Shown here in pieces: positions 35,998-46,489 of a DNA stretch of 64,000 bases. Made by a program: the position numbers and the translations under genes. The stretch is from the NCBI GenBank assembly GCA_026874595.1, contig CM049322.1, forward strand, positions 32,942,340 through 33,006,339, given 5' to 3'. The DNA comes from Sipunculus nudus (taxonomy: Eukaryota > Annelida > Sipuncula > Golfingiida > Sipunculidae). The notes beneath the pieces were generated by a model. The model searched no databases and was not told the DNA's origin. It saw only the letters and a program-made list of their open reading frames with translations. Position 1 is the stretch's first letter. Every line of letters starts with the position of its first letter.

Positions 35998-36414
35998 CCT
36001 TGCATAACCTATAGCCCAGTGACATATCCATGTGTAACAAATGTAAATTCTGTGAAATATCCCAAAGTGATATAGAACAATCACAGACCATACAAGCATG
36101 AGGAATTCAGCGAACATGACTTTCGTTAATTTGTCAAAATCTTCAGCACAAAAATGACGTCCCTCTTCCAAGTGAATGAATCCCAGTTGCGTTGCTGTGG
36201 TAACCACCACAAAATGTTTAGTTCTGATATGATGAAAGTCACTGTTGAGAAAGCGTGTAATCTCTGTTACTATGGAAACTGGTGCAGCACTAAAGAAGTG
36301 AATTTCATGGATGGTCAGCTTGAAGTGATTCCAGGTTCGAGTGCAGCAGATATTTGTACAATCTGTCAAAGTTTGTGTGAATTTTTCAGAATTGACATAC
36401 AAAATACCATTCAT
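35998..36414 (-). CDS. Open coding-like exon, membrane segment, perfect donor
   Basis: A 139-codon frame from ATG 36414 (MNGILYVNSEKFTQTLTDCT) runs to GCAAGG|GTAAGTATT at 35998/35997 and ends in phase 0. After a cysteine cluster (DCTNICC, about residues 18-24) it is mixed. It then has a hydrophobic segment from about residue 104 (MFAEFLMLVWSVIVLYHF) and a second weaker aromatic one (YICYTWICHWAIGYA). It resembles an extracellular domain plus the first membrane pass. The same frame is open for 37 codons further upstream, interrupted only by TGA 36418-36420. A codon-aligned antisense frame of 108 codons lies on the plus strand (36154-36477). The minus strand is preferred because its frame is longer and ends at a consensus donor. 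The family is not recognised. It sits within the presumed PDZ-gene interval but does not continue the PDZ fold. Confidence 0.45.
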
Positions 36415-36420
36415 TCCTCA

Positions 36421-36531
36421 GTAGTTGTTCGGAAGTTCACAAAATTGTTCACTTTCACAATTCCACAAAAAGCTTGAGAGTCCTTCTGGTTGCTGTGGGC
36501 AACCGAAACATTTGATAAAATCTGTTGCCAT
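36421..36531 (-). CDS. Upstream continuation of the 36-kb frame, before the TGA
   Basis: ATG 36531 in a good context (CTTCTATGGCA) opens 37 codons, MATDFIKCFGCPQQPEGLSS then FLWNCESEQFCELPNNY, ending at TGA 36418-36420. The same frame continues past the TGA for 140 codons. An in-frame TGA upstream of the ATG supports a true start. The density of Cys (4 of 37) matches the part after the TGA. Explanations are a nonsense mutation or polymorphism (for example CGA to TGA), a sequencing error, a pseudogene, or chance. Selenocysteine is possible in principle but unsupported, as no known selenoprotein family or SECIS element is recognised. Confidence 0.35.
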
Positions 36532-36539
36532 AGAAGGGA

Positions 36540-39217
36540 ATGAAACAAGCCTCTGGAATGTTCATAGACTGTTTTTCTTATTCTGTTCAATAAACAAGGA
36601 CCTTATGGAGGAGTCACTACTGATCAAAAGCCTTGTGTAAATCCTTGACATAAATCCTGCAAAAACGATACATTGTCTTCACACATTTTTTTACATTATG
36701 ATGCATCTTTCATATTAGGCTGAATATTATAGCTCCGGCTGATCAACCATGAGGCTCAATAAAGTTGTAATTATCTTTATCTAGCTGTAGTCCTCATTAA
36801 TATTCAATGGCTTCAGCAAGTGGCCCATTAAGAGTCCCTATTTACACCCTATCAATACACTTTGTAAGCTGCATTAGCTGTACTATATTTGCAGATAAAT
36901 TAATGCAGCCACTGGAAGTTCTAGTTACATGCTGTTTCAGCATAAATGAGCTGAATATAGAGGTCAATAGATGCACTCAGTAAACAAGGGCTCTTCAGAT
37001 AATGAATATTCTGACATTACAGAGTAATATGATGTGGCAAATACTGACTGCAAATCTTCTCCTTGGACCACAGATATATTTAGGATACACTGCCTGAGCA
37101 CCAGTGGCAGAATTAGTAAAGTCATATTGCCATTCAGAGCTGTTTTCAATCCATATTTGAAACTGTTTTCGATGCAGATAAAGATTTCACATGGCAAACA
37201 AAATGAAAATCGAATCCATTCTGGTCAAAGAAAGCATTACACATTCTACCATATCACATTATCAAGTGACATCACATGTCTGGTATATTGCTTCCTATGA
37301 CATCACTGTTTTGGAGGCATGTGCATATGCACTTGACACCCTAAATGTTTGGTTTATTTGCTGTATGATAGCACAAAACTGGTATCTGGAATCTGCATTG
37401 GCCAAAAAAGCTTGGCACTGTTGCCGTGTGAAGAGGGTATATGACTTATTAATAAATTAGTTAATGGTATAGTTTGGTTGATCTCATGAATGTTCCTGTC
37501 ACATACATGTTTAAGTTAAATGATTATACCTGATGAAATAAGAAAATATGATTCTGATTTTTTTTTAACAGTAAACTTAAATAAAAAAAAAAACAGATGC
37601 ACATCATCAGCCTCCCAGCAGGTCACTGTCATGAAGTTGGTAAATTAAATAATTAATTAACAGAATTAACAGAATTCCTACTACTAACAGATTTTCATAA
37701 AGTTTCAAACACTCATAAAATAAGACCAAAATAAAAAGGAAACCTTGTTATGCGTGATATGATAAATCTAGTAAAAATAGTAACAGCTGATGATGAGCAA
37801 ATTTATTTAATCCCTAAGGTGAGCCCCTGGTTTAACCAGATCTGTGCAAGTTATTTTTAGATGATTAATCTGATTATTATGAATTAGACTAAATGTAGAT
37901 TGGTGACAAACAGGGCTGCAGGTACACGGGTGAATGACTTGAATCAAAACAGTCCTGACTAACCTCAGCTGGTCTGTGAATCTTGCTAAGTTCAATCAAA
38001 TTACTAAGGGGATTGCTAGAAAGCTCTCGCTTAATTACAGGCCTGCATGGATTTGGCTCTTATCATGAATTGAAGGCTTCACTGAATTTCATTTATTAAT
38101 ATGAAGTCGTTTTAAACGTAACGCTTTATAAACATCACAACTGTTGCATTAAGCTGTGATTACACAATCAGAAGTCAAGACCGGGCTGTTGCTATTTATA
38201 GTAAAATGTGGTCAAATCCTCTAGGGAAAGTAGCGACACCGTGCTACTCCAGCAATTAACTGGCAGCTGAATAAGCATGGCAGGACAAAGCTACGTCATA
38301 AATATGAAAAATGTTCGGCAGAAATAATCTCCATAAGTTATATTAATAGCTGTAGTCAATTTCCCCTTGATGACACCAATCATTCAACTCTCAAGGTTAA
38401 TGACAATCGCTACAACCTTCCGCTTTTTATGTCGCCAACAACAGATTCTTCTTCAACGCATGGACCGTAATTGGAAAATTGCTCCATTTTAATTCAAAAC
38501 AGCGGGTGAAAGTCAATGTAATAAAGCACCAACAGTCAATCTAGTTCAAGGTTCCCAAACAAACAGACTAAATTAAACATGATACATTAACTGTATGATA
38601 AAATAAACAACTGCACTTATTATCGGCACATTATTATTTTATGTGAGGTTCAGCATTACTTTAGTGTACACATGGTTTGCCACTCATATAAAGGCATGAT
38701 ACTACTATGTCTGCTAAACCGTAAACAACCTCAGTTTCTTATCCTTTTTTTTATATAAACATACCATATAGTTCTTTTGATGGTATACCTTTCTCTAAAG
38801 GGACTCTTCAATATAACAATATTATAACATTATATGTTTCATAAGTAACACTGTGTTTTACTTTTTTTTTTACTATCCCTTTCTCTAATGCAAGTTTTTA
38901 ATATTACAATAACACTGGAGATAAGTTACATTCTCACCTGTAACCAAACTTTTTTTTAAACCATCAAGGTTTCATTTCTATCAGTAAATCTGGTTTCCCC
39001 CTTTAGAACAAGCCTACACATGTATTATAACCTTGTTTCAATTTTCATTCCAATGATTTCTCTTTTATACAAGATCATATTTTACTTTTGAGGTACATCC
39101 AATAATTCACTGAACTTTATCCAATTCTTTCCAAGTGAACTGTTATACCACTCTAACCGTATTCCCTTAATTTGTATTGTCAGGAAAATTATTGTTCTGT
39201 TACTTTGTTTTTCAAAT
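36540..39217. other. Non-coding stretch with CNE-like block
   Basis: Two AATAAA words on the plus strand (36589 and 36755) would suit a plus-strand transcript. Bases 37980-38520 are GC-richer, repeat-free and full of homeobox-, E-box- and CAGCTG-type words, like a conserved enhancer. Overlapping frames of 77-89 codons at 36964-37460 have no splice context. Confidence 0.35.
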
Positions 39218-39365
39218 GCAGAGAAACCTCCATATAAGGGCACCTCCCTATAACAGACACTTCTTTAATATGGACGCTTAACTCAGTCCTGAGATAATAG
39301 AGTAATGAAATTCAAATGTCATTAAATTCTCTAATATGAGTACCTCCCTATATAAACAGAAGGTT
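39218..39365. repeat. Copy of the AACCTGT/ACCTCCCTATA repeat family
   Basis: GAGAAACCTCCATATAAGGG, then two CACCTCCCTATA-type words 115 bases apart. The layout is that of the 60.5-kb element, with strong decay. Confidence 0.5.
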
Positions 39366-42300
39366 ATTCAAGCTTTCATTATCAGTGTCCATTACCAGTA
39401 AGTCAGTAGTTTTGCTTTATCTTGCTAAGTTCATTAAATTGTATCATGTAATATATTCTTAGCAAGAATGACAGAAAAGCAAAGCTGGCAAGTCAGATAA
39501 TAGAATATTAAAATTAGATTAGTTATTTCAAATATGATTAAAAGTTCTAACTTTTATATAAATAAATTAAAGTCTCTTAGAAATTTTATGATCATGTGCC
39601 AACTGTTGTAACCATAAACTATCCTGACACACCATAAAGAAGCTAAAGCCATTATCTAAGCTCATCTGTACTTCTTGGTTTTGCAATACGATGATTTATC
39701 AAGATCTTGCGGTCAAATCACTGGCGAGGCCCTTTTTGCTCACTTGTTCACATGAACGATGGGTAAAATGCTGCTTTTTCTTGTTCATCAACAGGGACAC
39801 GTCCAATAGAGTCAGCGCCGGTTTCTAAGTTATAATCTCTCTGACATGAACAAGGTGGTCCCTGCTTAGACAAATATCCCTATCCTAATAGACACCCCAT
39901 CCATCAGGCTAATCTTGACAAGAAATCCTACGGAGAACAAATTGTGTGCTCTAAAATCGATGAAGCAATCCCTTATGAGCATCTCAGATTCCTGGAGACA
40001 AAGTTTCACTGTGGGACTATGAGGTTGTGGAAAAGATCAACAACATGTAACATATGCAAGTCTACACACGAAGAACCACTCAACAACATGTCATGAACCG
40101 ATTTACAAACTAAAATCCCATTTGTGTATCAAATTAATACTGTGAAATTATCCTTTCAGCTCAGCATCTTTATCTCAGCATTTTGATAAATGAGTCACAG
40201 AATTTTTAGCTTACACTTTTTTTAAGATCATGAAAAAATATTTGGCGCTTCACTTATAACAATACATGATACAACCTGTAATACAATACTTAAATTATCA
40301 ATTTAACAATTTGATACTTACTATCATACCATGAAATTTATTGAATTATGTCGACCAACCCAACTGGATACTTCAGTAAAATTTTACTTAAGTAAAATCT
40401 TATTTTAGCAACCACCTCAATATAACTACCACTTTTGCATGGTTTAAATTTGTTTGCTCTTCATATCATGACCTTTTATTAAACAACCACCTCAAAAATG
40501 GAAACACCTGATCAAGGTCAAACTGCTAGTTATAATTTCTAGATTTTACTGACTTTAAACATAACAGTTATACCATCAAACATCCCTAAAACAGGAATGA
40601 GAGACTACTCTTGGTGTCTGACTTTGTTTCTTTCAACAGTGTTTTCAAATAAAACCTACCTTTTCATACAGAAATATGTAGGGCTGTAAAAATGCATTGA
40701 ATAATCAATACATTGAATCAAAGCCAGTCATTTATTGACAATCAAATAGGGCATGAAATAATCTATCAATTTCAATTATTGCATTTTCATACCTTTTCAT
40801 GCTTCCCTAGGAACAGATAAACAGCAAACATGATGAATTAGCACTGTCATTTAACAAAGAAAGTCACCTGATATCCTTCAATAGATGTTAGCACAATAAT
40901 GGATGAGAAGATTTAAATATTACTTGGTCAGCATAAATTCTCAGGTACATAATAAGCTTAATCTTATAGCATCAAATCCGTTGAAAACTTTTAGTAGATG
41001 TACATCTCTGACAGATTATTGAGACTATACAATAACCAAATCAGGAATCCAATCGAAAGCCAATAATTGATAATCACTTTGAATCAAAGACCCCTTAGCA
41101 TAACACCATATTTAACTGTACCATGACGTATCAGTTCTCAGGTTAAATAACATTATCACAGCCATGCGTGCAACCGTATCTGGTTAATGGAGTAGAAAAA
41201 GCAAACATAATGAAGACAATTTTTTCTGCCTTTTCCATTTCGCAACCAGGTATCTGAAATGTATATGCAAATGTTTAATGGTGCACAAAAAGTAATTTCT
41301 GAGTTTCAGCTGAAAATTCCATCATCAGCCTCTATAACATTTGCTTCCGGTCAGGACTGAATACTAAACACAGTGATTTAATTTGCTCAGATTTAGAATT
41401 TCCTATGGTTAATTCTCAGAAACATATGTCTTTGGAAAACTTTGAGTGACATTTCTCTCACACACCAACAAATCCAGTGGTAAATCCCAGGAACCCCCTC
41501 CCTTTTTTTAAACTGCAACAACCTCTATTTTAGGGTTTCAAACCAATTTTTGCGACCTGGACCCCCTCCTTTCTGGACCAAAGGACCTTTTTCTTAGTTT
41601 TTTTTTTTTTGTCTTACTTGACTGGGCCTTCTCCTTTAGAAAAATCCTGGTTAAGCCCCAGAAATCTCAGATACAACAGGACTCTTGAAGGGAAGGACAT
41701 AGCCTGGTGGTTAAGGCACTGGACTTCTGAGCTGAAGGTGACATCTTTTTACAGAACCTCAGAGATTCACATTAATGTTTTAACAACAGGTTATGACAGC
41801 TGGATTATTCCTAACCCCTAGTATATAAAAACTGAACTCCAGAAGGCTTTATAATAACATATCATTCTTGTCATATGCATATCTCTACCTTCATCCTCAA
41901 TGAACAGACAATGCCATCTACAGGCCATGGACCAATCCTCCGTTTTTATAACCAATGACCTTGTTACAGGAGTGCCTTTAATAAAAACCACCCTCCAGGG
42001 TATAGAGTCAATTGGGGCTAGGAAATCAGGTCTTAAATTAAGTTTAATATATCCTCTTGTGTCTGACTGTTACTGAGGATCGAGTACCAGTAAGCAGGAG
42101 TTCTTCTTAAAGTATCTGATGGTAAAAACTAGTAGACAACAAATGTCTGATGGGAAGATGAACTGATTTTTAACCTGCATTCCCATTTCTCTTCAAATCA
42201 CTCTGAAAGCTTTAGTGATTTCTTTGAAACATGTGAAGCTTGGCAGTATTTCATGGAGGCTTAGCGGCAACCACTTCATTTATTAATATTCTCACCAATC

Positions 42301-43657
42301 AGATTTACCAATTAGCGGAAGCTACAGTAGAAAGCTGTCATAAGCTTGTTAAGTGTCTTAATTCTTCTGGCAGCCTCACAAACTGGAACTGATAATCCAG
42401 TCAGAAAGTGTTGCAAATTGTTTGGTTTTGTTTGTTTCTTGTGTAATGGAGAACTGTGATAGGATCAAGGCCAATGCATTAATGTCTTTCCCGGGAGCTC
42501 TTTCAGTAATGGCTGCCTGTTACTCTGTTTAAGACTAATGAGGTGCCTACATGCACTTTAAAATCTAAAGTGTTGTGGATCAGGGCCAATTTTAATGTGA
42601 TGCCTTAAAATCATTTGTTTTTTGTTTCTTTTTTCTGACAGTTAAGTGCAAAGAATAAGAATATCATATCATTTATAAATACGTTATACAGCTAATAATT
42701 CTTAAAATTGATACTTCATTTTTTGCATAATCTTGCTAATGGACAAACAGTCACACTATGTATTAGAAGAAAACATAACCTTCTTGGCAGAGTTAATACC
42801 ACAACAGAGTAGCTGGAACAATTGATATTATGAAGGTCTGTTATGAGAAGCCTCAAACCAACAAACAGATACAGGTAAAAATATTATAATATTAATTTAA
42901 AGATTAAGCATATATGACATGGCTGTCAGTACATTTTCAGCCAGCTTGGTAAGGCTCTAAGGAAAGTTGTTGTGTTGCTTAAGGATATAAGAACGTTTTA
43001 GCATAATGTTGATGGATAACTTCCTAATTTTTTTCTTGCTTTTTTCCCCGACCTATTCAATAAGATTACCCTATACAATATTCTGATCTCAAACTGACCT
43101 ATATGTTGATCTTAACTTAGAAGGTTATTCTAAACTGAGGAACAAAGAGAAAGTAACAGATTAGATTGAAGGTTTAATTGCACATGAGTGAATATTTTAT
43201 TACATGTGGCAGTGCTAAATTTATCTGGTTACTTCAACTTAAGGTCACGTTTTTCTATTACACCTAGGAATAAAGAACAGAAGATGCAGCATTAGGATGC
43301 TGTAACCTTATTCCCTTATCATTCATTGTACCTCAGCTAACCAGGAAGTCAGCCATTTTTCTTCAAAGAGACCATTATCTCCAATTGATGTTATTTGTTT
43401 TAACCCAAGTTTCATGAGCGCTGACACACAAAGGAACGATCATGAAGGAAGGGGTGTCACACTTAACGAGAAACACAGGTAACATAATGGCTTCTGTACT
43501 TAGCAGGGCAGAAACTCTGGGCTGTAACCTACCAACTGTTACAGTGCTGTAACAGCAAGGCAGAGACTGGTGTGCTAGTAAATACAGTCTCAATGTTACC
43601 ACGATATCTACATCAAACTGCTCAACTATCAGTAGTATTTGTCTGGGAAGCACCTGG
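39366..43657. other. Non-coding stretch with two conserved-looking blocks
   Basis: Bases 39690-40030 and 42170-42620 are less AT-rich, free of simple repeats and without ORFs, as expected of conserved non-coding elements. Bases 40420-40510 carry ACCACCTCAATATAAC-type repeat words. A T run lies at 41600-41611. A tRNA-like SINE head is listed separately. No gene. Confidence 0.35.
41690..41780 (+). repeat. tRNA-derived SINE head
   Basis: AGCCTGGTGGTTAAGGCACT GGACTTCTGAGC is a good A-box and anticodon-arm-like start. The B-box region is decayed. The head is related to the minus-strand head at 56.5 kb. Confidence 0.5.
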
Positions 43658-43955
43658 ACCAAAGAACATTTGGTCTAGGGAAGATTTGTCTGAAGAACAT
43701 TGTGTTAAGAGAATATTTGTCTATGGACATTTGATCTGGGGAAAATAAGTCTAAAGAATATTTGGTCTATGTTAGGTTTTCTTAAGGATTTGTTCCAGGG
43801 AAAAACTGTTCTAAAGAAAATGTGGTTTAGGGAAGATTTGTATGAAGAACATAAGGACAAGGGAAGATCTGTTTAAACAGAATATTTGGTGAAGGGAAGA
43901 TTTTTCTTAAGAATATTTGGTCCAGAGAAGATTTGTCTAAAAAATATTTGGTCAA
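43658..43955. repeat. Degenerate tandem array, about 39-bp unit
   Basis: Variants of AATATTTGGTCTAGGGAAGA TTTGTCTAAAG recur about eight times. A related but different set of ATTCATCCAATGAACATTTG words follows to about 44130. Confidence 0.85.
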
Positions 43956-44139
43956 ATGAATGTAAATTAACCCATGGATCATTCACCTTATGGTTATATG
44001 GTTTGCGTCACTGAATGTTAATGAAAGAAACGAATATTCATAATATGAACAAAACACACATTCATCCAATTAACATTTGTTTGGTGGATTTTAACCCACA
44101 GATCATTCATCCAATGAACATTTGGATGAGAGTATTTCG

Positions 44140-44995
44140 ACCAATAGATGGACATTTATGAATTAACCTAAACTGATCAGACCATCTGTCAAATTTAGTG
44201 GTTAATGTGTAGTACAGGTGACCAGCTTTAGACTGGCTTCCTTACTGGTTTAGGTCTGTCCTAATTTTTCTTTTTCCCACCTGGAGCTTACTGGTTAGTT
44301 CAATCAACAAGCACACAGTTTAAATGATTCATACAGAAATAAGACAACATAAATGCCACTGACAATGGAAACATAAAGAAAAAGTTAAGAGGTCCCATAT
44401 ATTGCACTTTTACCAATTTAATTTCAAGTTGAAAATCCTGACCTCATTACGTTCTTTGAGTGTTATTTGTTCTTCCAGTCCCTGAATAATAAACTGACAC
44501 TTTGCATGAGTTAAATTCAATGGCCATATTTCTGACATGCACTGAAATCTATTCCCTACACTGGAAGAAAACTGAACTCTATTTATTGGACAGTTCTGTC
44601 CCATTTGGTAGACCAGAATTGTACAAAGATAGACAGAAAGACAGGACTGGTGTTGTTCTTTGAGCTATCTGTAGATCTAATCCGTGACCTCCTGCGTGCC
44701 CCACCCCCTCAGCCAGCTAGACAAGCCGGGAACCAGAGGTGATGTTATTATTTGTGGGAGGACGAGATATAAACAGGAAGCAGGGCTCGGCAGCGCTGGA
44801 CAGGTAAACACCGCACACCTGGCTGGTTTAGCCTTCCCGGCAGCTGCTGGTCCAGCACTGTTGTACAGACTGCTAGGTCAGGTACAGGCGGCAAATTAAT
44901 CCTGATACCAGCCTTCAATAACACCCTCATACAGCGCTTAACCCAGCAGTCATCACACAGCAGTAACAGAGCTGCATCTAAATAATATATATCTG
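44140..44995. other. Non-coding stretch with a promoter-like block
   Basis: Bases 44690-44900 are the most GC-rich part of this area. GATATAAACAGG (TATA-like, about 44766) precedes GCTCGGCAGCGCTGGACAG|GTAAAC, a good plus-strand donor at about 44800. This could be a plus-strand promoter and 5' exon, but no coding sequence can be tied to it. Confidence 0.3.
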
Positions 44996-45262
44996 ACCCT
45001 ACCCTCATGCTAATATTATCTAGACAGTATATACCTAATAAAAACACTAACTATACAACTCTTCCTACCACATGTTAACTATCTACATCATATATACCTT
45101 ATGATAACACTATCTTTACCCTACCATAACCGACGCTAACTATATCTAAACAATACATATCTTATGATTACACCATATATAAACCTTAAACTACCCCACA
45201 CTAACACTATATGGACAATAAACAGATTCTAATAGCACTATATCTACACACCTCAACCTACC
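44996..45262. repeat. Degenerate tandem array, about 64-bp unit
   Basis: About four copies of CTACC...GCTAACTATATCTA...ACAATACATATCTTATGAT-like units in direct orientation, with marked divergence. Confidence 0.7.
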
Positions 45263-45431
45263 CCTAGAAGTATCTTTTACCTCTAACCAATGAAGGTTGT
45301 GCTTTTTTAGTTTTATTTTGTGTCATTGTTATTATCATTTTTGCATCCTACAGGAGGGTATGCATTCATTCCTATTCGTGTGTGTTTGTATGTGTGTTTG
45401 TTCACAATTTAACTCACACAATCATGAAGGG

Positions 45432-45705
45432 GATCTCATGAAATTTTCAGGGCATTTCAGGAATGAGCCAATGTGGAATCAATTATATTTTGGTGTGGAT
45501 CCTGCATGTGATCCGGTTAAAGGAATGTCAACAAGAAATAGTCAAAAATATACATTAACTTATCCATGAATGAACCTGGGACTAAGAGGGGTGAAGAAGT
45601 TAATGCAAACTAGATTTTGGAAGCATCTCACAATAGGGACCCCCCCCCCCCCCCCATGGAGGCTTGCATACCTTAAAACGCAGATTTCTAGTTGATGGCA
45701 TATTT
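45432..45705 (+). repeat. Dispersed repeat, copy B (pairs with 15417-15683)
   Basis: Same start (TTCAGGGCATTTCAGGAATG), interior and end (GCAGATTTCTAGTT) as copy A. It has a 15-base C run in place of A's CCCC, showing homopolymer expansion after insertion. It is followed directly by an (ATT)n tract at about 45714-45772. Confidence 0.8.
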
Positions 45706-45713
45706 TACTGTTG

Positions 45714-45728
45714 TTATTATTATTATAA

Positions 45729-45761
<33 letters not shown>

Positions 45762-45772
45762 CATTATTATTA
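45714..45772. repeat. (ATT)n microsatellite
   Basis: About 15 ATT units with minor interruption, directly 3' of the dispersed repeat, as is common where a microsatellite seeds at a transposon tail. Confidence 0.85.
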
Positions 45773-46164
45773 AAGCAGATGTACTTGCTGCCTCTTTACA
45801 ATCTACATTTTGTATTATCTCAGTGGTCTTATTTCTTTGACCATCACAACACTAAAGTCCTGTTCCATTTGGTCTTTCCAACTCAGTATTCATCAGTGGA
45901 TCAATAACGAAGAAGTCCACCAAGACCAATAAATGACTCTGTTACTCCTGTATTAACACTTGATACCCAAAAATAAACTGTTACAGCAGATGGTGCTGGT
46001 GTTCTGCAGCCATCACTGTTTATTTTACGTAGAACCAGGTCGAGGTGATGTATAGGACACAATCAGTAGCGATCTACAGAAACAGACAGAGAAGTATATA
46101 TCAGGCACCGGGTCTGTATGGCAGGTTATCCAGGGAAGGGGAGGCCAGATTTTATCAACGAAAA

Positions 46165-46470
46165 CTTCACCTTGGCCCCGTTCAAACACATCAGCATCTA
46201 GATTCTTTGTATTTGTTAAGCAGAGGTCTTGCATTCTGCAATAAACCATTTCCAGCTACTTATGAATTATCAAATACTTTCTGTAAATCACAGGTCATTA
46301 ATTTTATGATGAATAAGAAATATTATCCAGGAATACTCGACCTCGGCCCCCTTCAGACACATCGGCATCTAGATTCTTTGAATTTGTTAAGCAGCGGTGT
46401 ACATTCTGCAATAAACTGTATATAACTATTTATGAACTATCAAATACTTTCTGTAAATCCCTGGGCATCA
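46165..46470. repeat. Tandem duplication, about 171-bp unit
   Basis: Bases 46165-46300 are repeated at 46335-46470 at roughly 80-85 percent identity (shared AGATTCTTTG, TTTGTTAAGCAG, CAAATACTTTCTGTAAATC). On the minus strand both copies read a similar peptide with LTNTKNLDADV, so the unit may derive from a coding or transposon fragment. Confidence 0.8.
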
Positions 46471-46489
46471 ACGATTGATTGCCTAGTAT

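Noticed and set aside
34474-36414. Splice of the 36-kb frame directly to the PDZ exon
   Set aside because: Phases match, but the residues before VNG would be WAIGYAR, not the GDxI-type strand a PDZ domain needs.
35998-36531. Selenoprotein with TGA as selenocysteine
   Set aside because: No match to a known selenoprotein family and no SECIS element recognised. A nonsense mutation or error is simpler.
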